Both the position numbers and the translations under genes were made by a program. A stretch of DNA of 64,000 bases from Erodium maritimum (Eukaryota; Streptophyta; Magnoliopsida; Geraniales; Geraniaceae), in NCBI GenBank assembly GCA_963921825.1, contig OY997592.1, positions 20,525,432-20,589,431 of the forward strand, read 5' to 3'. The notes beneath the pieces were generated by a model. The model saw only the letters and a list, made by a program, of their open reading frames with translations. It had not been told where the DNA came from and searched no databases. Of the stretch, positions 23,021 through 35,250 are shown piece by piece. Within the stretch, counting starts at the first letter, position 1. Every line of letters begins with the position of its first letter.

Positions 23021-25254
23021 CATTTTTTGCTGTCTCCACGTCATCTCCTCATCCATTATCGTCGTATATTCTATACTTTTCTTCTTCTTTGACTATGACT
23101 TCCACATATTACACACTTCTACACCATTCTCTTTAAATAGTAACCTTGATGCCACTTAAAGTACTTGTATGAGACGTGGCAAAAGCGTTACAGTGCCCTC
23201 GTCGCAGGCGAAACTGTAAGAACCGCCCCCGGTCGATCCTGGTCGAACCGGTGATTTTTGGCGAAGTTTGACTTTCGACCGGAAAAGTCAACCGATGACT
23301 TTGGGAGTCGTTCGGGACCTTTCCGTGGCCCAAAAAGCTTAGCCGTCAACACGGTTAGCTTAGTTGGGCCATTTCCTTTCTTTTGACTGTAATTTTGGAC
23401 AAGTCAACTTTTGGTCAAACCGGGACTTTTTATCGACTAAATCCGAATTAATTAAAATTGCTGGATTTAATTAGGGACAAGGTGGTCCCCACTTGGACAC
23501 TTGTTCCTATTAGCTTGGAAGGGAAGAAATAGTTGCAAATGGACCATTATACCCTCATAAGTGTCAAATTTAGGAGAAGGTAAAGAGGAGGGTCCTTTTG
23601 GTCATTTCAACTATAGGTTAAAGGCTTTATTTGATGACAATTCAGCTCCTCCTTCACCATTTCAGCCGAAAATCACAAAGGGGAGAGAGAGTGGAGAAGC
23701 TCTTGAATTGAGGAAGAAGAAAGGAAGAAAAGGGAAGAACTTGAAGCCTTTTATTCATCAAATTCTCTCCAAAACCTTTCATTCTTCATCATCTCATCAT
23801 CCTAAAGGTAAGTGAACTCTTAAATCCTTCTTCCATTCACTTTTGAGTTGTGGGTTTCTAAGGGTTTTTGCTAGAACTTGTTGGGTTTTGCTTTAATTGT
23901 TCTTAAATGATGTTTTTGGTGGATGAATAGTGAAGTGGTGGTTAGAAATTAATAGGTTTGAGTTGTTTGGAGAAAACCCACTTTAGGGATTGAAGTTTGA
24001 GGGTTTTGGTGGCTGTTTTTGAGGTTTGATGGTGCTGGAAATGCAGTTTTGTTGTTGTTTTTCTTAAAATCGAAGTTGGAGAAGACGGGGTTGGGACTGC
24101 CCAGATCTTACACGGATTGCGGCACGGAGGGGGCTTGGTTCCGGCCCTCTGAGCGGCGTGGAATGGGCTTGGTGTCGGCCCTCCCGGCGGCACGATCCGT
24201 GCCTGGTATCGACCCTCTGAGCGGCACGGACTGGGCTCGGTACCGGCCCTCTAAGCGGCACGGTCCGGGCCTGGCGCCGGGCCTCTGAGGGGCACGGTCC
24301 GGGTCTAGTTCCGGGCCTCTGAGGAGCACGGCCCGGGTCGGTTTCCAAATATGTGGGTTGTCCGAATTGGGCCTAGTTTGGGCCCAATTTGCCTTTAGCC
24401 CAAATTTTCTTCGTTAAGGGTAATTTAGGTAATTTATTTTAAAACCATCTTTACTTAGTTATTAATTATAGTTAATTGTGATCCAAGACCTTGAACCCGA
24501 GCTCGACGAAGGAGGAGACCTTCGGACCCGTGAGAGAGGACGATAAGGAAGCTAGCCAGGACGTCAGCTGCTAGGAGTATTTAAGCGTTGGAGAATTCAA
24601 GGTATGGAAGAGTAGCAAACTCCCCTCGTAATTTAATGAATGCTAATAGTATACCTATAGGATAATAATAACCGGAAATGTCCTAGTTTTCATATAGGAT
24701 GTGATTCACTAGAATAACTGCTTTTCAATTACAATAATAACCGGAAGAGTCTTAGTATGCATATAGGATGTGATTCACTAGTTAACCGCTTTCAATACTT
24801 TGGGAAATTGTCGTGCTGGTAGAATGGCCATGACGAGCCTTAGGATTGATTGTGATTTTGTTCAATTGTCTCAACTGCCGATGCATGTATAGTTCTTTGG
24901 ATAATACAAGAGTCATATTAAACTCGGTGAATTATGATGATTGTATGTGAATGGGTGATCCGTACCATGATTGATTGAGTGAATGTTTGAATGTGAATTG
25001 TTTGTGCTTAATGGTATGATCGGGTGAGTGATAGACCGATGGAACGTGGTTGGTAAGTCATGCCGGTAAGCGTGATTGATGATATGAGTTCTATGTGACG
25101 TGTTGTGGGAAGATTATTGGGCTTGGTAAGCCGTGTTTGAACTATGATATTATGATGCGTGTTATTCTCTTGTTGTGTGCTCCACGAGGAGTTGTGTTCC
25201 GGTATGGTACCTACACCGATGGGAATGTCGGTGTAGGGTAGTACCTAGACCGAT

Positions 25255-25700
25255 GGTATTGTGTTTACCCCGATGTGAATTCCGGGAAGACCGATGAGCA
25301 TTCCGGTATTTGTATTGTGTTTACCCCGATGTGAATTCCGGGAGGACCGATGAGCATTCCGGTATATGTTTACCCCGATGTGAATTCCGGGAAGACCGAT
25401 GAGAATTCCGGTATTTGTATTGTTTGCTTGCCCCGATGTGTGTTCCGGGAAGACCTAGGCCGAGGGATATTCCGGCATGGTATTTTGTTATTTCACTCAG
25501 ATGCTACGTGTTCCGGAGAGACTTGTTTCACCCCGATGATATGTGTCCCTTAGGGGACATTTCCGGGAGGATGTCTTGTTTCACCCCGATGATCTGTGTT
25601 CCTTTGGAGACGTTTCTGGGAGCCCGGCGATATGTGTTCCTTATGGGAATATTTCCGGGAGCCCCGATGATATGTGTCCCATCGTGACCGAGGGGCATTC
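25255..25700 (+). repeat. Minisatellite in LTR copy C
   Basis: Tandem and nested units built from CCCCGATGTGAATTCCGGGA, GACCGATGAGCATTCCGG and later CCCCGATGATATGTGTCCC. It lies at the same relative place as the arrays in copies A, B and D, but with its own unit sequence. Confidence 0.85.
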
Positions 25701-25950
25701 CGGTACGATGTGTTGGGTTGTGTGTGTATCGAAATCTAGTTGTTTAAATTATCTATATTTCAGTACCCGTGTGTCTCCTTAGTTGGTTCAATTGGTGAAT
25801 AAACCGTTTCTCCGTTAATCTTCTTTAAGTTACTGTTTTATTAAGCATTGTAATTCTTGTTGTTCTCTATTTATGGTATCTCTGGTAAATTGTAGTATTT
25901 GGGTTTTGTTGCCAAAGCGGGGGTTCTTTTACCTTACTACTTTTTCCTAC

Positions 25951-25964
25951 TGAGCGTAAGCTCA
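25951..25964 (+). promoter_or_regulatory. Conserved LTR palindrome, copy C
   Basis: TGAGCGTAAGCTCA framed by CCTAC and CCCC, 283 bases from the LTR end. The arms TGAGC and GCTCA pair perfectly. Confidence 0.55.
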
Positions 25965-26499
25965 CCCCCCTTTGTGTTTACTGTTGTTTTACAGGTTTCA
26001 TTGCTGAGTAGGCTGTAGGACGTCTCAGGGCTCGGGAGCTGACTGAGGGTCCGGGTGTTTACCATGTTAGAGACGTACCTTCGCTTTTTGGTCTTAAACT
26101 ATTTCGCATTTTGTTCTAGTTTGAGCTTTTGACTCTTCGGTTAGACTTGGATTGTGATTTACTCGGAGATTTATTTTATCAAAGTTTATTTAGTTTTATT
26201 TTAATTCACGTCTCGAGTCCGGTCAAAACCGAATTTGGGGCGTGACAGAAACCACGTCGTCTACTATGACGACCCGTCGTAGGAGGCATTGCTAGACGTC
26301 GCTACAACGCCGCTTGGCATAGGATCCTACAATGACGTGAAATAACGTGGCAGGAGCGACATGACCCCAACAGTTAGTCGTCGGCCCAATTGCGCGGCGA
26401 CACGTGTCTCACCAGATGTTAAAAAAAATCCCCCAGTTTCCTATAAATTCACTATCTACCCTAAAATTAAAATCACACATCTTTTTTTCATCAAAATCC

Positions 26500-27545
26500 T
26501 TCTATATCTCTTCAAACTTCCTTCCATGACTGACACCAACGACTAGGAATTACTCTGTGAAGATATGGAGTTGAATGAGCATGTGAATGAAAAAGAGCTT
26601 CACTCTCAAATCCGATCCATAAGCTCGCTCATCCAACCCACCCAATCGGTGTCATCGTATTTCAACCCGACATAACCTTCCCAATCGGTCCAGTCCAAGC
26701 CCTCGAGGAGCCGAACAACAAAATGCACAACAACTACACCTCCGAAGATCAAATGAAGAATTGATGAGGAGGAACGGTTGGCAAGATCATGGCTCAATAA
26801 CTATATTGATAGCATTGGATGGAAGAGAAAAAAGATCGAAGCATACTAGACTCAAGAGGAGGAGGTGAAACAGACGAGGAAACCATATGACTCATTCGCA
26901 CTTGGAAAAATTGCAAGGACCCTTCGCATTAGGTGAGCAAAAGGTCAACAAATTTGAGGGTCATTCATTGCAAATTGCGGACGCGTGCCAAAGTGGGAGG
27001 AGCGATGATTAAATCATGGTCGAAACAGAAATTTCTTACAAAAACGAGGAGAAACATGAGTTAGGTTTGAAGCATGTTTTGAAGACAGTGAAGGATAACC
27101 CAAGTGGGCTGTCAAGAGGTTCTCTCAATGTCAAGTAGACCTCGACCCGAAACTCGAGCTCGACGTAAAAAGTGAAGCAAGAAAGCGCGCAGGGTTGGAC
27201 GACTATTGCACCTACATATAGACTGAAGGAACCGAGCACGTGTAAACCTCACAGATACGCGAGGAACGTCCGATAGGACAAAAAGAAGTGAAGGCTAAAG
27301 CCAAAGCCAACGCTAAAAGGCAACGGACTCAGGAGAAGGACACCGATGATACTGACACAACTAAGTTTCCAAGTGTTCAGGCGAAAGAGATGCGCATCAT
27401 TGCTGAGTGCAAACAAAAGACCATAAGTAGTTCTCTTGATTCATACAGTAACCAAGACATCTCGAGTATGAGCCAGGCGGAATAGGATGCACGAAACATG
27501 CTTTTACAAAACATTGCAAAACAATTGGGACAACTTTCAATTTAG
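26500..27545 (+). pseudogene. Decayed Myb/NAM-like ORF of PIF/Harbinger type
   Basis: Pieces in several frames read like the DNA-binding companion protein of PIF/Harbinger elements: EEERLARSWLNNYIDS near 26767, TLRIRWAK-like residues near 26920, FEGHSLQIADACQSG near 26950, LKHVLKTVKDNPKWAVKRF near 27070 and the lysine-rich KAKAKANAKRQR near 27290. Several stops and frame changes, so not functional. Upstream sequence (26253-26480) is rich in ACGTCG and CGACG words. No terminal repeats could be paired. It could be a host relative, but decay favours a transposon remnant. Confidence 0.45.
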
Positions 27546-27779
27546 TTCGCATTGTAAAAATAAATGTTCGTCGTAATTTACTATTTTATCCTTCGTGTAT
27601 GAATTTTCCGAAAACTGAACAGATCATCGATTTCTCGTTTTGCGTATTTTCAAATTTTTCAAGGAATAGTGGATGCCAATTGCCCCCACCGCGCCACAAC
27701 TCGTCGCCTCCTTCCCTAGAAAAAGATCCTTTTCTCCTTCATTTCAACCACACACTTCTCTCAATCCTCTCCTCCAGTC

Positions 27780-28215
27780 CTCCTCCATACATTTCTTCTC
27801 CTCCTTTTTATTGCAAGGAATGGTTCTTCTTCAGCTATTGGGCCCTTACGGTCTGTTGAGCAAGGAATGCACCTCATGGTCATGTGGATAGAAAATGTCG
27901 ACGTCGGTGCGAATTAGTGGGAGAAACTTTACATCAATTTCGTATTCTTGGAAGAAAAATACTTCTCTAAACGGGCGCAGAAACAAATCAAGAATCATTG
28001 GTGCAAGAACAACGAAAAGTGCAGACACTTTGATGATATTTATCGGGACCATGTCAAATATCAAAAAAGAGCAACCAGAGAGGAAGTCATGAGTGCAATG
28101 AAGTTTGATTACACACTCAAATACGGGAAATTCACAAAACATGCTTGGTAGAATTTCCTCAAAGATCAGCTAAAGTGGTGTCTCTACATTGATCTGTTTG
28201 AGTAGTTGCACTTGT
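27780..28215 (+). pseudogene. Second decayed Myb/NAM-like ORF
   Basis: Reads VWIENVDVGANWWEKLYINF near 27870, KRAQKQIKNHWCKNNEKC near 27970, REEVMSAMKFDYTLKYGKF near 28078 and FLKDQLKWCLYIDLF near 28155, again the trihelix/NAM-associated pattern of Harbinger ORF1. Frame changes and stops break it. Probably a separate insertion from the copy at 26500-27545. Confidence 0.45.
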
Positions 28216-28780
28216 AGGATTACATGTTTTGTAAACAAGGGGAAAAAAAATTTATTTTTCGGTAATCCTATATTAGCTTATATTCACATGGATCACGAAA
28301 ACTAGTTTAAGCACGTATTTAAAGAGATTACCTCGATGTAGAGCAAGCTTGTTAGTTTCAGACTTAGACCTTTGGAAAGACTAGCTGAGGCACCAAGTGC
28401 TTACCTATAACAGTGCCACACGAGTAAGACAAATTCACAACAAAATCTTGATAGTAGCCTTGAACGTTTTCACTCTTACTCTATATATGTGGTGGCCGAA
28501 AATTGGAACACTAATGCTTGTGATTTTCGGTCATCACTAGTGTTACATTTATAAGCTTTGATTTTCCTTAAACCAAGACCAATTAGAATTAAGAAACCTT
28601 ACAAAAGAATAATCATAAAAGAATCTTGTTTCCTATAATCTAGTCCAACTAGGATTCCCTTTTGTGTAGAAAATATTTTAGAATTATCTTTTAATTTCCA
28701 TATTTTAATTAGATGAATTAAAATTAAAAATTTACACTTTTAATTGGATTGGCTGAAATCACTATTCACAACATGAATAG

Positions 28781-29713
28781 TTTTTTTTAGTAAGTGCAAC
28801 TTTCATTCCTTTAAAAAGAGCTAGTACATGACTGAAGGCTCTGACGAGACAAACACAATAACCCTGTAACTACGTAAACGTCTAGGACGTTTTTTAACGA
28901 AGTGCCATTAAGGCTAACTAAGACATAAACTAAAAAAACTAACGAACAACGCTCAAAGTAGGGTATGTATGCCGCTGGGTCCCCCAAAGGCGACACACTT
29001 CTTCTGATGTAAAATCGAACCTGTGATCGTTGAGTCCTTGAGTAGAAAACCTAAACCATCTCTCGCGAATGATGAACCGTGCAAAAAGGAACAGAATATG
29101 TAAAGTAACCCAAAACCCCTCGAACATAGTAAACCAGAATCGGGATAGAGAACGAAGAGGACGAACACCGCTCAAAGTAGGGCTTGTATACCGCTGGGTC
29201 TCCCGAAGGCGACACACTTCTTCTGATGTGAAACCGAACCTGTGATCGTCGAGTCCTTGAGTAGAAGCCCTAATCCATCGCTCGCGAGTGATTAACCTTG
29301 TAAAACAGAATAGAACATGTGAAATAACCCTAAACCCATTGATCATAGTACCCCAGATCGGGATAGAGATCAAAAATGAGGTCTCGGTGGAGGCCAAGGA
29401 GGTGGGTACACCGCTGGCAGCTTCAATGGAGGCGGGGGCCTCGGCATGGGCAGAGCCAAGGAGTCGGACATAGGCCAGGATCGACGGCGAAGTGCTAAGG
29501 CCAAGAAAACCCTAACAGTCGCATGGGGGCTGGAGATGGGACCAGAGACATGATGTTGGTTGCGGAGTGGAGCCAACACCGTGGTGACTAGAGGCGAGAG
29601 AGAGGATCCGGACATAGGCCGGTAGCGACGACGGCGTTGCGCCTGTCCTGCAGGGGTCGAAACCCTAGCAGAGAGAAAGCGGCGCTGCATTATTAGCTAA
29701 GCTAAATTTTAAG
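28781..29713 (-). mobile_element. LINE-like retroposon with 17-base target duplication
   Basis: A 933-base minus-strand insert between perfect copies of ATTCACAACATGAATAG (28764-28780 and 29714-29730). It ends in A8 (T8 at 28781-28788) after a LINE-like 3' end (GGAATGAAAGTTGCACTTAC). The 5' part is GC-rich with an arginine- and proline-rich frame at 29370-29690. The middle has a tandem duplication of roughly 210 bases. No reverse transcriptase is encoded, so it must have been moved in trans. Not a simple 5'-truncated LINE, since a GC-rich leader-like part is present. Confidence 0.8.
28939..29397 (-). repeat. Tandem duplication inside the retroposon
   Basis: Two units of roughly 210 bases translate in one frame to near-copies: RERWIRASTQGLDDHRF / EEVCRLRETQRYTSPTLS and RERWFRFSTQGLNDHRF / EEVCRLWGTQRHTYPTLS, each preceded by a similar LF-RFI stretch. 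The conservation of the peptide may only reflect recent duplication. Confidence 0.75.
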
Positions 29714-29835
29714 ATTCACAACATGAATAGTAAATTTTAGTCACACCCATATAACTTGTATATTTAAATGCTTTATTTGATTTAAATAAATATCATGTAA
29801 GACATTTACATAAATACAAATAATGATGTTATTTC

Positions 29836-32097
29836 TGTTGAGTCTCGATACAGGGTATGAACACATACTTGCAGCGGAAATAACTCGAGACCATGCCATA
29901 GAACACTACCAAATATTAGATACACAAGAGAATAAAAATTATGGATGTCTCCGTACCAATTCGTTCAAGAACACCAAAGAAACGGTGATTGGCTTGAATC
30001 TCCAAGACGCCTACGTATCCAATTGGAATCAAAGCCACGTAGTTATTCTTTAGATGACTCAAGAACACAACAAGATGAAGAAAAAATGCCAAACCCGAAA
30101 TTGTAGGGAGAGAGGGAGAGAACTTGCGTTCCTATTCTTGTCTTGTGTTTTGTTGTAGGAAGAAGATGACTTAAACCATCAACAACTATCAAGGACAAGT
30201 AAGGTGTGAAGCATGGTGTGAAGTAAGACAAGTATGGTGCTAAATATGGCAAGACAAGATGGGTTAGGTGGTGAATCACCAACATCTTAATCCTTGTCTT
30301 GCTTACTTGGTACTAATTAATCAAGACTTGATTAATTAGTTCCATGGGCCTTGGTTGCATGGGCCTTTCATGGGGCTCTTGGAACATGGTCCATGGCCAC
30401 TGCCAATGAGGTCCCGTGACGTGTTCATCGCCTCCAAGCCTTCCATACCAGAAATGTCCAACATTATCCGACGTGATAAATCCAAGACTCCAAGCCTTGT
30501 CTCGATCCGAAAAGTCCTATTCACTTACGGGCACATGACCCAAACCCCAGTTTTGGTCATGTCCCGATACAACTCTCTTTTGGCCATTCTCCATAAATAT
30601 GTCAATGAGTTTCATCCTTTGGTGTGACCCTTAGGTTTATGCATGTCGATAGATCAACGTAAAATCCCATTTTACTTGATCCTATATAAGTGGCAACTAA
30701 CGAGACTTTAGTATTGCCCGACTCTACATAGCGAATCGACCCAATTGATTCTAACCTTTCCGTCATCCGTTTCATTATCTTTTTATCATTGATATCCTGA
30801 TTGAGATAAGGCATAAAGGCGTCATCCTTATTATTCTCAATCACTGTTCCTTGATATGTGAGATGATTGAATATATGATACCCAGTATCATGTGCTTGCC
30901 ATGCTATTCTTGCAGTCACTCTCGATCAAGCGGCCGAGAACCGATATCTTTCCCATACCATAGTATGAGGGATAAATCCCTTAGCCGTCTTTCGTTTCAC
31001 TCATGCAATCCGTCCCCAAGCCAATCCTGGCCGTTTGGAAGCCCTGTTATGGGCAACGTTAGGCTCAGGTCAAACTTAGTTGTCTACTACATAGTGATCA
31101 CAAAGACTTCTTGGTCTAATGATACATGACAAGCTATGACAAAAGAAATATGATCATGACTTGATCTATGGCACATATTCATGTCGGGTCGTCCAATATC
31201 ATGTCCCACATGATATCTATGATCAGACTCTGGAATCTCATTCTAATGACTAACAGAACGTAAGTCATGAAGAGCCATCTTTCATACTAGTCGCTTCTAG
31301 CGAAGCTTTGTTGACTAGGGACCCATCGAGTGTGATCTATCTTGATCTATGGTTCTATCCGCATTATGGGCATAGATCAGAACAGATCGATATATTACTC
31401 CAACACATAAGTAATATAAAGCCTCTTTAAATTTTATTGCTAATGATGATACATACATTTGGAAATTTATGATTGAACTACGGACACTAACACTAACAAT
31501 CTCCCACTTGCCCTAGTTCCAATCCAAACTCCAATCTAATCCCATTGACCTTACATGCCTCTCATGTTTAGGCAACGACAGCGCCTTAGTCAATGGATCA
31601 GCTATGTTATCATTACGTGCAATATAGGTGATCTTCACATCCCCTCGGTTCAGTATTTCTTTTATGAGGTGGTATCTCCGCAATACATGTTTGGATTTGT
31701 TATGCGATATGGGCTTTTTAGCTTGCGTAGTGGCCCTTAGGTTGATGCAAAATAGGTTCATCGGGCTGGATGGGTTTTTAATTACACCCAACCCTGCCGT
31801 GAACTTCCTGATCCATACAACCTCTTTGGCTGCCTCTACAGATGCTATGTACTCGGCCTCTGTCGTGGAGTCCGCGACGATGTCTTTCTTCACGTTCTTC
31901 CAGTTGAAATCTCTGCCATTCAGCATAAACATATATCCTAACTGACTTCTAAAGTCATCTGGATCTGTCTGGAAACTAGTGTCTACATATCCATTAACGA
32001 CTAGTTCAGAATCATCTTTTTCCCCGTATACCAAAAACGCGTCCTTGGCTCTTCTCAAATATTTAAGAATCGCCATGACTGCTATCCAGTGTTCCTC
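29836..32097 (-). mobile_element. Copia element 2, partial, older relative of element 1
   Basis: A 1663-base LTR (29836-31498, TGTTGAGTCTCG...CACTAACA) followed by about 600 bases matching the RNase H end of element 1 pol. The same family by eye, with scattered differences across the LTR, so older than element 1. Only one LTR and the pol end are present; the rest is replaced by a LINE tail. Fossil, broken. Confidence 0.88.
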
Positions 32098-32605
32098 TTG
32101 CGCTAAATCTTGCGCTGCCTCCATCACTCTGTGCAAGGATGATCCCTCCCTATCCGTTGGATCGGGCGCCTTCTATAGGTGCAAACTCGGTGCACCAACC
32201 CTATCTGTTGGATCGGGAGTCTGACACCCCCGAGCTGTGTGTGGGGACGCACATCTCGCCTATCGAGGTCAGTGTAAATCTGATATTCTGATTCCCCTGT
32301 TTCCTAGTGTTCTCTATGGATGCTTGATATCCCTTAAACCGCTCCTTATCAGATATCCCAAGTATTTTCATATCGAGGTAGGAAACGAACCTCGTGGCAC
32401 TCCCGTCTGCCAATGCAATCGAGGTACTGACCTCCCACCAACTATTCTAACATAGCTGGGCATTTTGTTATAGAGTTAGCATTCGATGTCTATGGATTAG
32501 AACTAGGTCTCGCTCTTTTCCTTTCCAGTTTTTACCTATCTATGTATGTTTAAGTTTTCCATTCAATAAAAGTTCTCATATATGCTCAAAAAATAATAAT
32601 AAATA
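32098..32605 (+). mobile_element. 5'-truncated LINE tail
   Basis: About 500 bases ending TTCAATAAAAGTTCTCATA then an A-rich tail. The translated end carries RYPKYFHIEVGNEP and PSANAIEVLTS, which resemble the RNase H end of plant L1 ORF2. It abuts copia element 2 directly. No clear target duplication. Confidence 0.5.
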
Positions 32606-33404
32606 ATTTTGTTATATCAAATATAATTTTCCCGATTTATTTGTCGAACCTCTAAGGTTCATTTCGTCGTGGTCTTTACTCTATTGTGTGTGACCCTTTA
32701 TGATTCATATGACGTTGTAGTGAGATTGAAATTATCATTTCATTCACAAGTTATGGGAAACTCCTAACAAGGCCCATAACTACCCAAGTCATACGAAGTC
32801 TTGACTATGTCTTTGTCAAATACTATTACCATAAGTGATCTCATCCTCTATCGTTTGGCAATGTCATGATTGAACAAAAGGCATAGAAGCATCATCCTAT
32901 TTCAATTTAGTACATCTTTCCCTTGATCTTAAGTTCAGATTGTAGGTGGCAGATCACATGCATGGTCATGCTTCTTTTACAATACTTCACTCATCAAGAG
33001 GGGTTCTGATGACATCTGACTCGTATAAATACGAGTGACAAGTCCCTATGATCATCACCCATATACCTCATTTGTATGTACTCATATCTAAGCACAACCC
33101 CAATAACTATCTTGTCAGGATTAGCTATTGGTTATGTCAAGACATGAATCAACATATAGATAGTATGGCGATTTCATGGTTGTATGACTAAGATCTACTT
33201 TGGTAGTTGAGAAATACTCATGTTTCGTATTCTATGAAGTATTCTCAAGGTAGGTCATCCAGTGTCAAACTCTTTAACATCTGTGACGTTCACTCATATC
33301 TCTATATGCATGATTAGTAAAACGTGATCCTCCAATCAACAATCACACTAGATCTAAGTGTAGAATTAGAATAGGGGTTAACGAATAGACTCACTCCTTT
33401 ATTT

Positions 33405-33573
33405 ATGAGAGTTCTACAATCAGGAGAGATTCTAGGGACTTATGAGGAAGTGTCCTCATCATGGGAAAGAATTGTGGTTGCATTTGTAGACCTTTTCCTT
33501 AGGTTGAACAAACCTAGTCAAGTAGAGCTAAATGCGTCATCTAATGGCCCATTCAAAAAGCAAACACCCGAAG
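33405..33573 (+). pseudogene. Possible Athila-like gag piece
   Basis: A frame reading SQVELNASSNGPFKKQTPE leads up to the gypsy LTR at 33574 and would fit the gag stretch just before the DPYSNTYN motif found on the far side of that element at 37888. This suggests the gypsy element entered an Athila copy. The support is one short stretch. Confidence 0.35.
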
Positions 33574-33850
33574 TGTCACGCCCCAATTTCAGTAAACCGA
33601 ACTCGGGACGCGAACGTTTTAAAAACAATAAAACAATGAAACCTGTTTTGGATAAACACTTCAAAATCTCCATTTAATTAATCAAAATAATATTTACAAC
33701 TTAAAAATACGTCCCAACACGTGGACAAAAGTACAAGGTATCTGTCACTAGACTCAAAAGACTGAACCCGGACTCCGCTCCTAGCTCCACAAGCTTCGAG
33801 AGCTCACCTAGTCCGTCCTGTAATCAGTACCTGTAGGAAAATCAGCTAGG

Positions 33851-33868
33851 GGTGAGCGTTCGCTCACC
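33851..33868 (-). promoter_or_regulatory. Conserved LTR palindrome, second LTR family
   Basis: GGTGAGCGTTCGCTCACC, with eight-base perfect arms around TT, about 280 bases from the LTR end. It sits in the same place as TGAGCGTAAGCTCA of copies A-D although the surrounding LTR sequence is largely different. Confidence 0.6.
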
Positions 33869-34124
33869 ACCACAGATAACAGACTGACTACGACATAATT
33901 AGCAGACAATGCCGGTAACACCAACAACAAACTCAACTCCGGGGATCACTGTCCCCAACTCAAGCACTCTGACTGAAAAACACCCACGGTGACCTTCCTC
34001 GAACGACTCAACACTCAAACATGTAAGTAGAACGACACAACGATCACGACCTCTTCCAAGTACTCAAAATAAACTACGCAACACCAAACAAGATCACAAA
34101 GGATCGCACACCCAGTTGCTCAGT

Positions 34125-34385
34125 AACCAATTCTGTTTCTCTCGCCCTTTCCGATCTCAGCCGGGCCAGGCGGTCGACCTGTCTCAGTAACCTCTCTGTC
34201 CTTCGCCCTTTCCGATCCCAGTCGGTCCAGGCAGTCGACCTGTCTTACAACTTCTCTGTCCCTCGCTCTTTCCGATCCCAGTCGGTCCAGGCAGTCGACC
34301 TGTCTTACAACTTCTCTCACTCACGCGCTTCCTCGACACAAAGTCGGGCCAGGCGGTCGACCTGTCTCAGTAACCTCTCTCACTC
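34125..34385 (-). repeat. ~60-base tandem repeat in the Tekay-like LTR
   Basis: Four units containing CAGGCGGTCGACCTGTCT or CAGGCAGTCGACCTGTCT and CGCTCTTTCCGATC words. The unit core AGGNNGTCGACCT is itself nearly palindromic. Confidence 0.85.
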
Positions 34386-34439
34386 AGGTAACCACAATCA
34401 CAATCACAAGCAAGTTCAACAAACAGCAACACACACAGG

Positions 34440-35085
34440 TTCAGCACTCCACAGGCACTCATGGCCACCCAAGACACCAACCATAAAACACGGACTCAAC
34501 AGCCCCATAGGCACTCACGGTATCCCAAGACACACCAATGATAAAGACACGGACTCAACAGCCCCACAGGCACTCACAACCTCCCAAGATACACCAACAG
34601 TAACTCACGGACTCAACAGTCCCACAGGCACTCACGGCCTCCCAAGATACACCAACAGTAACTCACGGACTCAACAGCCCCACGGGCACTCACGGCCACT
34701 CAAACCACCAACAGTAAAGACACGGGTTCAACAACCCTACGGGCACTCATTGCCACCCAAACACCAAAGGTAAAGACACGGGTTCAACGATCCCACGGGC
34801 ACTCATGGCCACCCAAACTCAACAATAATACACGCTCGCAACTTACCGAGACTCTAACTCATAAGCAAGCCAAAGACACCAACCTTAGTGCACGGGCTCT
34901 CATGGCCACCCAAACACAAATAATAACACGGGCTCTCATGGCCACCCAAGACTCAACAATAATAACACGGGCTCTCATGGCCACCCAAGACACGACAGTA
35001 ATAACACAGGCTCTCATGGCCACCCAAACTCAATAATAATAACACGGGCTCTCATGGCCACCCAAACTCAATAATAAAACACGAC
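34440..35085 (-). repeat. ~40-55-base tandem repeat in the Tekay-like LTR
   Basis: About fourteen units around CACGGGCTCTCATGGCCACC or the related CAGGCACTCACGGCC. Unit length shortens from about 55 at the left to about 40 at the right, as expected of stepwise duplication. Confidence 0.85.
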
Positions 35086-35087
35086 AA

Positions 35088-35250
35088 CCTCCGGCATAAC
35101 CAATGCCTCCAACAGTTCTAATATCAACAGTTTCACAAACAACCTCCGGGCATGGTCATATGCCTCCAGTACTCCTAATCTCGATAAGTTCGCAATCAAC
35201 CTCCGGGCATGGTCATATGCCTCCAGTAATTCTAATAACGCTAAGTTCTC
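35088..35250 (-). repeat. ~58-base tandem repeat in the Tekay-like LTR
   Basis: Three units around CAACCTCCGGGCATGGTCAT followed by ATGCCTCCAGTANTNCTAAT. Continues directly from the array at 34440-35085. Confidence 0.8.

Larger units (their letters stand above)
23215..26247 (+). mobile_element. Solo gypsy LTR copy C
   Basis: 3033 bases from TGTAAGAACCGCC to GGGGCGTGACA, flanked by the perfect duplication GAAAC at 23210-23214 and 26248-26252. No internal region, so a solo LTR. It is the cleanest uninterrupted copy here and the reference for copies A, B and D. Confidence 0.92.
28280..33400 (-). mobile_element. Old copia LTR in three pieces
   Basis: Segments 28280-28763, 29731-29835 and 32606 to about 33400 together resemble a diverged copia LTR. 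The last piece shares the order of words with the LTR of element 1, for example GGCATAGAAGCATCATCC, CATGCATGGTCATGCT and TCATCAAG. It is opened by the retroposon at 28781-29713 and by the copia-2/LINE block at 29836-32605. Fossil, broken and clearly older than its inserts. The right border is not resolved. Confidence 0.4.

Noticed and set aside
24019-24348. GC-rich arginine/proline frames in LTR copy C
   Set aside because: They come from short GC-rich repeats in the LTR, open in several frames on both strands, with no family match.
29370-29690. Arginine/proline-rich 106-codon frame as a host gene
   Set aside because: It lies wholly within the retroposon bounded by 17-base target duplications and has no recognised domain.
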